Shown: positions 16,645-24,289 of the stretch, piece by piece
How positions within the stretch are numbered: the first letter of the stretch is position 1
How the letters are laid out: each line of letters opens with the position of its first letter
DNA from: Roseibacillus ishigakijimensis
Lineage (GTDB): Bacteria > Verrucomicrobiota > Verrucomicrobiia > Verrucomicrobiales > Akkermansiaceae
Assembly: GCF_016595415.1 (NCBI RefSeq)
Contig: NZ_JAENIO010000002.1
Location: 1-64,000, forward strand
Direction of reading: 5' to 3'
Length of the DNA stretch: 64,000 nucleotides
The notes under the pieces: model-generated
The model's database searches: none
Seen by the model: the letters and a program-made list of their open reading frames with translations, nothing else
Told to the model about the DNA's origin: nothing
Program-made: the position numbers and the translations under genes

Positions 16645-19600
16645 CTAGCGCAAGGTTCGCAGATAGGCGAGGAGATGCTCCAAATCTTGCGGCGGGATGA
16701 CGCCCTCAAAGGACGGCATGCTGGGCTCGTAACCGGCGGCTATCTCGGCCGTGGGGTCGAGAATCGCTTGTCGCAACTGGTCTCCCCCAAGCCGTTGGGC
16801 TACGCCATTGAGCGGGGGTCCGGTGAGCTTCTGGCCTTCCAAGGAATGACAGCCAATACAGGCATACTGCGTGAAGAGGGTTTCTCCGGTCTTCGCGTCA
16901 CCGGGGTCGAGTTTTTCGTCCTTATCGGCCTCGGCAAGGCTGCGCAGGTCGCGGCTGGTGGCCTCCGGCAACTCGCTGGGGCGGGTGTAGAGGTGGAGGG
17001 GAAAGGTGCGATCACCAGCCGTTACGGCGAGCTGGAGGTCGAAGAGATCGGAGCGGCGCAGCAGCGGGAAGGTGAGCTGGAACCGGTTCTCCTGCTGAGC
17101 GAAGCTTGTCGCCGCGAGGACATGTTCGCCCGGTTGGTCGTCCCAGCGGTAGTGACCGGACCCGTATTTCGCGGTGCGGTGGATATTGAAGAGACGCAGC
17201 GCGGGATTGCCTGGAATGAGGGTTTCCTCCCCGTTGAAAGGGCGGTTGAAAGTCACTTGCACCGCTTCGTCACGAAGAGCCAGGCCGGTGGGGGCTGGGA
17301 AGCGGCGGCTTTGCTCAACGGAGGCTAGCCCAACCAGGCGGGGGGTGGTGGGCTGGTAACCGGAAATGCCCAAACCCGCCACGTAGAGTCGACCCGATTG
17401 GGGATGGGTGGCACCATGCAGCACGGGAAAGTCGAATTGCAGAGGAAGTTTCCAAGAAAAGGGCGAACCTTGTTGCGGCGTGGCGATAGCGAAAAGGCGA
17501 CCGTTCCACGAAAGATGAAGAAAGGCGTGGGGGAGGTCGGGGAACGCTTTTTCCGAGGTTTCGCAAAAACCGGCTCCCGAGCGATTGATTTGATAGGGAT
17601 ACCAGAGGAGGGGTTCGGTGACTTCTTTGCGGTTGCGGAAATTTGTTGGCTCGAATCCGTAGTATGGTTTTCCTCCATCAATGAGATAGAGCGGAGTGCT
17701 TGGGACATGGTGGCCCTGTTGGTCGGAGGCAAAGACGGAGCCGTCGGAACGGACTCCCACGTAGGGCAGGCGAAGGCCGTCGGCCAACACTTGAGAGCGT
17801 TTGCCGTCGGGAGAAATCTTCAAAATCACGCCCCGGTGAGCGGACATCTCCGCCGTTTGGCCTTTGCCCATGCTGATGATTCCGCCTTTGCCCAAGTAGA
17901 AATTGCCCTCCTGGTCGATAGCCAGCGAGGTGGCGTAGTCCCGGGTATGGAGGGTCTGTTGAAAGAGGTCGGAGGCATTGCGGAAGATGTCGATATGACC
18001 ATCGCCATTGGTATCGATGAGCTCCGTGATCTGGTCGCGACCGAGGACGAAGACTTTCCCTTCTTTGCTGGTCTCAATGGACATGGGCTCGAAAATTCCG
18101 GTGGCGACGCGCAACCAGGTGGGAGCTTCGCTTTCGATGTCGGTTATTTGCCAGACATCGCCATCCAGGGTGAGGAGCAGGCCGGTGCCATCGGGGCGGA
18201 AGGCGATGTCCACCGCGCGCACGGCCCGGTCGCTTTCGGGGAAGGCCTGGTTGCGGATGGTGAAGGGGCCGTCTTCTTTGGGAGCGGGATTGCTAGTTTG
18301 GAAGGCCTTGGGGAAAGCGGGCGAGGCCGGCTTGGGGTGGCTGATGCGGGGCCAGTTGGCCGGCTCTGATCCACGGGGAAAAATGACGAAGGTGCGGGTC
18401 TCGTTGGCTGGGGCCAGGGAGAGGACTCCTCCTTGCAGACGGGCGCCCACTCCGCGCACCTCTTCATTCTGGTCCCAGTGAAGGAGATTGAGGGTGCGGC
18501 GCGGGTGGGCCGCCACTTCCAGCACGCGCTGGAGCTTGCCCTGGTCATCGACGAGCAATCGTTCGGCAATGTCTGTTGCGGCAGCTTGATAATGAATCAC
18601 GACCTCGTCCCCACGCAGGGAAATGCCTTGAAAGTGCCCCTTGTCTGCCGGAAGTGGGCCGACGGGACCCTGGGGGGAGATGAGCCGGGCCTCCCGGGGA
18701 TCGTCCCGGGGAGGGCCGGCTGCGGAAACGCCTGCAAGGCCAGGATTCCAAGCCAGCACTTCTCCCCGCAACTGGGGGGCTCGGTGGGCTTTGGCCTTGG
18801 CTGCCGGGTAGGAGATGGCGGCCATGGAATCGTAGGTCAAGGGGGCTTGGCCCTGGGGAGCCCGCCACAAGACGGCCCAGCGCAAGAGGTCGGGATCGAA
18901 GCAGGCCCAGAGACCGGCACCAGCCGGCACGAGGATTCCCCGGCGCACGCTCGCCTGCTGGTCTCCCTGGCGGTATTCCAAGGCCGATCTCAGAAAGGGA
19001 GTCTCGTTCTCAAGGAATTCACCCCGGGGGAGAGGGGTGGGCAAGCGGGCCGAGGGGCTATCCTTGACCACTTCGAACCAGTTGAGCCGAATGCAGTCCT
19101 TGCTCCGGTTGGGCTTGCGGGGAGCGGCAAAGCCGATGGCCTCGATGGCATCAAGCTGCGGGCGCGCCCGCTTAGCGGAGAGAGTAACCCTCTTCTCGTC
19201 GAGCTCCACCCAATCGGAGCGGTGGAAGGAGAGAACCTGCTCATTCCAGTTCTCAGCCGGGGCCACGGAGTGCCGTTGGGCGAACCAGCGGCCTTGGCTG
19301 CGAACGGCCAGGTGTAGGGTCGAAGAACCGAAGTTCTTGGTATTGAGGCGGCATTGCCAGTCCGGATCACTGAGGTCGGTGGTTTGGCGTAGCGGGAAGG
19401 CGATGAGAACGGGACCGTTGCATTCTCCATTCCACAAATAATGCGGATCATTGGGAATGGGCGGATGATGGGAGAGCTTCAGCCGATCGGCCCCGGGGCC
19501 CAGTCGCTCCAGGGTCAGGTAGTCCGAAGTGAGGTCGGCGGAGCTGGCGGGAATGTGGGCTTCGACCTCGCGAAAATCTTCCCGGAACAAGCGAACGGCT

Positions 19601-19662
19601 TCCTCCCCGGAAACCAGGGCGGCGAGGGCAAACAAGGAGAGGATAAAGAGGCGGAGAATCAT
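16645..19662 (-). CDS. Large secreted PVC-type cytochrome c protein
   Basis: A 1005-residue exported protein. A signal peptide covers about 1-19. The first half (about 20-440) looks like the N-terminal DUF6797-type beta domains found in planctomycete/verrucomicrobial heme proteins. A propeller-like region with the calcium loop DTNGDGHID lies in about 470-760. The C-terminal cytochrome c domain has CIGCH at 935-939 and a likely distal Met982. It differs from the 864-residue cytochrome at 3753 by domain order and by lacking the C-terminal discoidin domain. It leads an operon with the sulfatase 9 bp downstream and is divergent from a PAS-AraC regulator (99-bp gap). A role in oxidising a sulfated sugar product is inference. 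Confidence 0.88.
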   Translation of the reverse strand: MILRLFILSLFALAALVSGEEAVRLFREDFREVEAHIPASSADLTSDYLTLERLGPGADRLKLSHHPPIPNDPHYLWNGECNGPVLIAFPLRQTTDLSDPDWQCRLNTKNFGSSTLHLAVRSQGRWFAQRHSVAPAENWNEQVLSFHRSDWVELDEKRVTLSAKRARPQLDAIEAIGFAAPRKPNRSKDCIRLNWFEVVKDSPSARLPTPLPRGEFLENETPFLRSALEYRQGDQQASVRRGILVPAGAGLWACFDPDLLRWAVLWRAPQGQAPLTYDSMAAISYPAAKAKAHRAPQLRGEVLAWNPGLAGVSAAGPPRDDPREARLISPQGPVGPLPADKGHFQGISLRGDEVVIHYQAAATDIAERLLVDDQGKLQRVLEVAAHPRRTLNLLHWDQNEEVRGVGARLQGGVLSLAPANETRTFVIFPRGSEPANWPRISHPKPASPAFPKAFQTSNPAPKEDGPFTIRNQAFPESDRAVRAVDIAFRPDGTGLLLTLDGDVWQITDIESEAPTWLRVATGIFEPMSIETSKEGKVFVLGRDQITELIDTNGDGHIDIFRNASDLFQQTLHTRDYATSLAIDQEGNFYLGKGGIISMGKGQTAEMSAHRGVILKISPDGKRSQVLADGLRLPYVGVRSDGSVFASDQQGHHVPSTPLYLIDGGKPYYGFEPTNFRNRKEVTEPLLWYPYQINRSGAGFCETSEKAFPDLPHAFLHLSWNGRLFAIATPQQGSPFSWKLPLQFDFPVLHGATHPQSGRLYVAGLGISGYQPTTPRLVGLASVEQSRRFPAPTGLALRDEAVQVTFNRPFNGEETLIPGNPALRLFNIHRTAKYGSGHYRWDDQPGEHVLAATSFAQQENRFQLTFPLLRRSDLFDLQLAVTAGDRTFPLHLYTRPSELPEATSRDLRSLAEADKDEKLDPGDAKTGETLFTQYACIGCHSLEGQKLTGPPLNGVAQRLGGDQLRQAILDPTAEIAAGYEPSMPSFEGVIPPQDLEHLLAYLRTLR

Positions 19663-19761
19663 GAAGGGGCTTCCGGGGTGGAGGATTGCGGGATAGTAAA
19701 CAGCAGAAACTGGTCTTGGGATTGTAAAATTACGACTTTAATCGCTTTCCTTGTCAAATAG

Positions 19762-20526
19762 ATGGTAGAATCGCGCCGAGCGATGAGTGGGATTGAAAAC
19801 GAATTGGGACCCTTGGGCGCGGTTCTGCATCAGGCGGAGGGCCTTCGGCTGGTGATTAAGGATCGGGAACACCGCTACCTGCATGTCAATGAGGGATGGA
19901 TGGAATCGGTGGGGCGGAGCGAGCCAGCGGAGGTCCTTGGCAAGACGGTCTTCGATCTGTTCCCCCTCTGGCGGGCCCGTCGTTATTATGAGGAGGAAGT
20001 CACTGTCATGGAAGAAGAAAGAACCATTGATACCTTCGAGGAGCTCAATCTGGTGGAAGGGGGGCGCAAACAGATGTGGCGGAGCCTGAAAGCGCCTCGT
20101 CGCGACTCCTCTGGTCAGGTCACCGGTATGATCATTGTGGGGATGCTCATCGACCCCGATTTGCTGCGGCAGCGCTTGACGGATCGGCGCCCGAGTCTCG
20201 TCGAGTGGATGGAGCGCCATGCCTGTGATACTCTGACGATGGAGGAGATGGCCGCAGAGCTGAAAATGTCGCGGCGAAAATTGGAACGGTATTTTCGCGA
20301 CAATACTGGGATGTCCCCGGGGCAATACCGCTTGCGTTGCCGTCTCATGCGGGCCAAAGAGCTGCTTCGTCATTCGGAGAAATCGCTCATCACCATCGCC
20401 AACGACTGTGGTTTTCACGACCAGAGCCATTTTACGAAAGTCTTCAAGGAGCAGGTTGGCGAACCTCCCGGGCAGTGGCGGGGCGCAAAAAAAAGCGGTC
20501 CGGAGACCGCTTTCGGGAAAAGCTGA
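19762..20526 (+). CDS. AraC-family regulator with N-terminal PAS domain
   Basis: A 254-residue cytoplasmic regulator. Residues 20-135 resemble a PAS sensor (LVIKDREHRYLHVNEGW, then a typical PAS beta-sheet end GQVTGMIIVGM). Residues 145-245 are a double helix-turn-helix AraC domain with ELKMSRRKLERYF and the second-helix signature IANDCGFHDQSHFTKVFK. It sits between the divergent cytochrome-sulfatase operon and the convergent sugar-catabolic genes, so it may control either. Start is uncertain: ATG 19762 or 19783, neither with a clear ribosome site. Its last codons overlap a transcription terminator. The PAS ligand is unknown. Confidence 0.88.
   Translation: MVESRRAMSGIENELGPLGAVLHQAEGLRLVIKDREHRYLHVNEGWMESVGRSEPAEVLGKTVFDLFPLWRARRYYEEEVTVMEEERTIDTFEELNLVEGGRKQMWRSLKAPRRDSSGQVTGMIIVGMLIDPDLLRQRLTDRRPSLVEWMERHACDTLTMEEMAAELKMSRRKLERYFRDNTGMSPGQYRLRCRLMRAKELLRHSEKSLITIANDCGFHDQSHFTKVFKEQVGEPPGQWRGAKKSGPETAFGKS
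20492..20513. terminator. Bidirectional terminator embedded in the 3' end of the AraC gene
   Basis: AAAGCGGTC (20492-20500) and GACCGCTTT (20505-20513) form a perfect 9-bp stem with a CGGA loop. An A-run precedes it on the plus strand, which is a T-run for leftward transcription. It lies wholly inside the coding sequence and encodes part of the protein tail. It most plausibly ends the convergent Gfo/Idh gene. Confidence 0.8.
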
Positions 20527-20543
20527 TGGTGATGGGGTAGGGC

Positions 20544-21677
20544 TCAGCCCACTTTCACCCAGCGTTCTTCGGCGTGACTCTGCAGGGAGAGCTCGGCCAG
20601 TTGCACGCCCTTGGCTCCCTCGCGCAGAGTCCAGCGGAAGGGCTCGTCGCAGACCACGTGCTTGAGGAAGAGCTCCCACTGGGCCTTGAAGGCATTGTCG
20701 CATTCGCCGGGCGAGATTTCCTCCCAGTTTTCGTAGAAATTGATGGGATTATCGATGTCGGGATTCCAAACCGGCACCGGGGTGTCGGCCATGGACTGGG
20801 CCCAGCACTTGCGCAAGCCCACGATGGCGGAGCCTTTGGTGCCGTCCACTTGCATTACGAGGAGATCGTCGCGGCGGACGCGCACATTCCAAGAGCTGTT
20901 GAACTGGCAGAAGACGCCGGTGTCGGTCTTGAACATCGCGTAGGCGCTGTCATCTGCGGTGCAGGGGTAGGGCTGGCCTTCCTCGTTGACCCGTTCGGGG
21001 ATGTGGGTCGCGGCGTGGGTCATCACGCTGGTGATTTCGCCAAAGAGGTTGGCAATGACGTATTGCCAGTGGCAGTGCATGTCGATGATCATGCCGCCGC
21101 CGTCTTCCTTGCGGTAGTTCCAGGAAGGACGCTGGGGCGGGCGGTTGTCGTCGTGACCAGTGAAGACCCAGTAGCCGAATTCACCCCGCACACTCAGGAT
21201 CTCGCCGAAGAAGCCTTCCTCTTTGAGCTTCTGGAATGCCACCAATCCGGGGAGCCAGAGCTTGTCCTGCACGGTGCCGTTCTTGACGCCCGCAGCCTCG
21301 GCGACCTCGGCGATGCGAAGGGCTTCCGCATATTCGGTGGCGGTGGGCTTTTCGCAATAGACATGCTTTCCGGCGGCAATGGCTTTTTCCAGAAAGGCCA
21401 CCCGGTAGGGCGTGCCCGAGGCGTCGAAGAAGATCTCGTTGTAGTCGTCCGCCAGCGCGGCATCGAGGTCGTCGGTGTAGCGTTCGACTCCGTATTTTTC
21501 GGCAAGGGCTTTGACCTTGGCCAAATTGCGACCCGTCAGGATGGGGTCGGGCATGATGGTTTCTTCACCACACCGCACCCCGCCCTGCTCGCGAATAGCG
21601 AGGATGGAGCGCACGAGGTGCTGATTGGTGCCCATGCGTCCGGTGACGCCGTTCATGATGATTCCGATGGTTTTCAT
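20544..21677 (-). CDS. Gfo/Idh/MocA-family oxidoreductase
   Basis: A 377-residue NAD(P)-dependent oxidoreductase acting on a sugar, inositol or sugar acid. The Rossmann N-terminus is visible, and the signature EKP is at 109-111 (HVYCEKPTA). The C-terminal alpha/beta domain includes GGGMIIDMHCHW, with His residues where the family has its catalytic Asp/His region. ATG 21677 was chosen because the N-terminus then matches the family; codons upstream to 21977 run through the neighbouring gene and look spurious. It is same-strand with the isomerase and DapA-type aldolase genes upstream but separated from them by an opposite-strand Uma2 gene. Substrate unknown. Confidence 0.92.
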   Translation of the reverse strand: MKTIGIIMNGVTGRMGTNQHLVRSILAIREQGGVRCGEETIMPDPILTGRNLAKVKALAEKYGVERYTDDLDAALADDYNEIFFDASGTPYRVAFLEKAIAAGKHVYCEKPTATEYAEALRIAEVAEAAGVKNGTVQDKLWLPGLVAFQKLKEEGFFGEILSVRGEFGYWVFTGHDDNRPPQRPSWNYRKEDGGGMIIDMHCHWQYVIANLFGEITSVMTHAATHIPERVNEEGQPYPCTADDSAYAMFKTDTGVFCQFNSSWNVRVRRDDLLVMQVDGTKGSAIVGLRKCWAQSMADTPVPVWNPDIDNPINFYENWEEISPGECDNAFKAQWELFLKHVVCDEPFRWTLREGAKGVQLAELSLQSHAEERWVKVG

Positions 21678-21774
21678 AAAGAGTTTCTTAGGGGTTCTTT
21701 CTTTCGAGTCTGCAAAGAAGGGAGAGGGAGGGATTGGCTTGGAAAATTTTCCTGCCGTGGTAGTTTTTACGCAA

Positions 21775-22395
21775 ATGAAGTCGGCTCTTGAGGAAATCCG
21801 CCAGTCGCCCCGCTTGCCTGAAATCGTGCGCACTCTGACGGCGGAGTTGCGCGAGGAGGAGGAGCGGCGCCGTCGCTTTTTGCAGGAATTGACTCCGGAG
21901 ATGAAGGCCGAGTTCATTAATGGGGAAGTGATTATGCATTCTCCGGCTCGAGAAAAACACTTGCGGGTGACGGGCAACTTGTTCTACGAACTGATGACCT
22001 ATTGCAAGCAGGCTGGGCGAGGTCGGGTTTTCGTTGAGAAATGCCTGATTTCCCTGTCCCGGAACGACTTTGAGCCCGATGTGGTTTGGTTTTCGGAGGA
22101 AAAGGCGCGGGAGTTTACCGGAGAGCAGATGCGCTTTCCCGCCCCCGATCTGGTGGTGGAAGTCCTGAGCCCGTCGACCGAGGAACGTGACCGGGGGGTG
22201 AAGTTTGTCGACTACGCGGAACATGGGGTGGGCGAGTATTGGCTCATCGATGCCGAGGCCGGGGTGGTGGAGCAATATCTTCTCAATCCGGCGCAGGGAG
22301 AGTTCACCCTCCACGAGAAACTGACCCATGGGACGGTTTGCTCGCGGATGGCGGCCGGGCTGGAAGTGAGCTTGCAGGAACTCTTTGCAGAATAA
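21775..22395 (+). CDS. Uma2-family PD-(D/E)XK nuclease
   Basis: A 206-residue protein of the Uma2 (DUF820) family, a restriction-endonuclease-like fold common in cyanobacteria and environmental bacteria. Glu51 (INGEVIMHSP), Asp102 (EPDVVWF), Glu129 (DLVVEVLSPST) and Lys143 fit the predicted active site, followed by GEYWLID. ATG 21775 gives the normal family length; in-frame codons upstream to 21625 overlap the divergent oxidoreductase gene. It is transcribed against the flanking catabolic genes, its stop is 11 bp from the isomerase stop, and it probably arrived as a single-gene insertion. The biological role of Uma2 proteins is mostly unknown. Confidence 0.88.
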   Translation: MKSALEEIRQSPRLPEIVRTLTAELREEEERRRRFLQELTPEMKAEFINGEVIMHSPAREKHLRVTGNLFYELMTYCKQAGRGRVFVEKCLISLSRNDFEPDVVWFSEEKAREFTGEQMRFPAPDLVVEVLSPSTEERDRGVKFVDYAEHGVGEYWLIDAEAGVVEQYLLNPAQGEFTLHEKLTHGTVCSRMAAGLEVSLQELFAE

Positions 22396-22405
22396 GGAAG
22401 GTTCG

Positions 22406-23233
22406 TCAGGCTGGATTGGAGTAAATCGCGTCGTAGGCTTTGAGAATCTCATCGAGAAACTCGTTCTGGTCGCGTTGCCACCACTTGGAGGAAAAAATCT
22501 CGATTTCGCGGAGGCCGGAGAAGCCGTTGTCTTGGGTCACCCAGCGGTCGATCTCGGCCAGATTGCAGGCTCCTTCTCCCATGATGCCGCGGTCGAGCAG
22601 CATGTCCGCGGGCTCCGATTTGTAGTCGCAGATGTGGTAGCTGCCCAGCCAGCCGTGGTCCGCGCAACGCTTCAGCTCGGGCTCCAGCTCGTGGTCCCAC
22701 CAGACGTGGTAGACATCGACCGCGACCTTGAGGTGGGGGAGAGCGAGCTCGGCGCAGAGGTCGTTGGCGGCCTTCAGGGTGGGGATGGCGCTACGGTTTC
22801 CACAGTAGACGGGATGGAGAGGCTCGATGAGGAGCTCGAGTCCCAGCTGGGCTGCTTCCTCCGCGAGGGCCGCGATGCCATCCCGGATTTGCGCACGGTT
22901 GGTGAGAGGCGATTGGCCCTCGGCCGCACCACAGACCAGCACCACACTGGGCATCCCCAGTTCGGCCGCATCGCGCAGCCATTGGCGATTGGTGGCAATC
23001 TGAGCCTCCCGTTCCGCCTGGTCGAGGGCGGGAAAAAAACCGCCGCGCACGTAGGAGACCGGGGTCAAGCCAGCGTCCTCGTATTGCTGGCGCACTTGTT
23101 TGAGATTGGCGTTTTCCACCGTCTCGCGCCAGATGGAGATGCCGCCAATGCCCCGCCGGGCATAGTTCTCGATACACTCGGAGATGCTCCAAGGCTTGGT
23201 GGTGAAGGTGTGCAGGGCAACGTTGGGATACAC
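22406..23233 (-). CDS. Sugar phosphate isomerase/epimerase (AP-endonuclease 2-like TIM barrel)
   Basis: A 275-residue TIM-barrel protein of the xylose isomerase-like superfamily. Members isomerise or epimerise sugars and inosose derivatives using a divalent metal. Candidate metal ligands are Glu141 (LLIEPLHP), Asp174/His177 in VAVDVYHVWWD, His205 in SYHICDYK, and Glu249 in EIEIFSSKWW. It begins with GTG at 23233, 24 bp after the stop of the DapA-type gene, so the two are co-transcribed. With the Gfo/Idh protein this makes a set resembling inositol or sugar-acid catabolism. The exact substrate cannot be inferred. Confidence 0.88.
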   Translation of the reverse strand: MYPNVALHTFTTKPWSISECIENYARRGIGGISIWRETVENANLKQVRQQYEDAGLTPVSYVRGGFFPALDQAEREAQIATNRQWLRDAAELGMPSVVLVCGAAEGQSPLTNRAQIRDGIAALAEEAAQLGLELLIEPLHPVYCGNRSAIPTLKAANDLCAELALPHLKVAVDVYHVWWDHELEPELKRCADHGWLGSYHICDYKSEPADMLLDRGIMGEGACNLAEIDRWVTQDNGFSGLREIEIFSSKWWQRDQNEFLDEILKAYDAIYSNPA

Positions 23234-23257
23234 GGTGTGCTCAAATTTACGGTTTTT

Positions 23258-24193
23258 TTAGTAGCCCAGGCGCTGGGCGCAATCCGCGATGATGCCGGCC
23301 TCCCACTCGGGGCGGGGAGGGCACTGCGGGTGGGCGTTGGGAGTGGGGATGCGACCGAGGTGGTGTTGGAAAACCGCGCAGGAGTGCTTGTAAGCGGGCA
23401 CGGGAGCCCGGAAGCCCACGTTGCCGAGGTATTGCAAGGCGTCGGCCAATTCGTAGTAGGCGGGGTCGTTGTTTTCCCAATAGCGGTCGCGCTCGGCGAA
23501 TTTCTCGGGGCAAAAGGCGGCGAGACCGAGGAGGTAGTCACTGCCGTATTCGATCATGTCGATGCCGAGATCGTTGCCGGTGTAGATTTTGAAGTCGGGG
23601 CGCACTTCGTCGCGAATGCGAAGGCGTTCGATTTCTTCCAGACGGGAGAGGGAGGAGTGCTTGATGCCTTTCAAGGCGGGAATGGTCATCAGGCCGCGGA
23701 TGGTTTCCTCGTTGTAAATCATTCCATTGGGAGCGAACATCTTGCCCAGCTCGAAGCCCACCACGGCCTCAAAGGGCTCGCAGATGGTGGCGTAGAGGTC
23801 AACGATTTGCTGGGGGCTCCAGTCGTGGAAGCGGGTGGTCTGGAAGAGAATGGGGGTGCCGCCATGTTCAGCAATCTGGTGCATCTGCTCGAGGTAGAGG
23901 TCGCTCAGTTCGCCCTCCAATCCTTCCACAAAGACCCCTGCGATGAAGCCATTGGGCAAGGTCTCCTGCGCCCAGCCCAGCATGGTGGCACGCTCTTCGG
24001 CGGTCAGGTAATTGGCATAGCCGGTATCCATATTGACCGCGCAACCGAGACCGGCTTCGTCCGTGCGGAGGAGGGCTTCCTTGTAAGCTTTTTCAGCGAT
24101 GGAGCCATCGGCCTCGAAGGGAAGGAGAATGGCGGCGTGGCCTTCGATCTTGCGGCCGGGTTTGCGGAGGGATTGCAGTTCTTGAATGGTCAT
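23258..24193 (-). CDS. Dihydrodipicolinate synthase/N-acetylneuraminate lyase family aldolase
   Basis: A 311-residue class I aldolase of the DapA/NanA superfamily. These enzymes use a Schiff-base lysine to join or cleave pyruvate. The lysine is expected in the LKGIKHSSL stretch near residue 180, where the family has GIKdSS. The product is longer and more divergent than biosynthetic DapA, and the gene sits with sugar oxidoreductase and isomerase genes, so a catabolic 2-keto-3-deoxy sugar acid aldolase or dehydratase fits better than lysine synthesis. It heads the operon with the isomerase 24 bp downstream. Its promoter must lie in 24194-24287. Confidence 0.87.
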   Translation of the reverse strand: MTIQELQSLRKPGRKIEGHAAILLPFEADGSIAEKAYKEALLRTDEAGLGCAVNMDTGYANYLTAEERATMLGWAQETLPNGFIAGVFVEGLEGELSDLYLEQMHQIAEHGGTPILFQTTRFHDWSPQQIVDLYATICEPFEAVVGFELGKMFAPNGMIYNEETIRGLMTIPALKGIKHSSLSRLEEIERLRIRDEVRPDFKIYTGNDLGIDMIEYGSDYLLGLAAFCPEKFAERDRYWENNDPAYYELADALQYLGNVGFRAPVPAYKHSCAVFQHHLGRIPTPNAHPQCPPRPEWEAGIIADCAQRLGY

Positions 24194-24248
24194 CTTTCAC
24201 CACAAGACTAAGTTGTTACCGGTTCTCAGGATTGTTCTTATGCGTCAA

Positions 24249-24289
24249 AATTCGCAAAAATGCGTCCTTTTTTGGTAGATTTGCGAATT
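24249..24289 (-). terminator. 10-bp inverted repeat at the end of the YhaN-like gene
   Basis: AATTCGCAAA (24249-24258) and TTTGCGAATT (24280-24289) are a perfect inverted repeat. On the minus strand the stem is followed by TTTT, so it can act as a terminator for the leftward RES-YhaO-YhaN operon. It also lies 56 bp upstream of the DapA-type gene and could be an operator. A smaller nested hairpin, CGCA/TGCG, is at 24253-24264. Confidence 0.55.

Noticed and set aside
23258-24193. Biosynthetic dapA for lysine
   Set aside because: It is divergent, lies in a sugar-catabolic cluster, and no lysine gene is nearby; a sugar-acid aldolase is more likely.
22385-24211. Open frame of 608 codons on the plus strand
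   Set aside because: It lies antisense to the isomerase and DapA-type genes, which have clear homology. No domain of its own.
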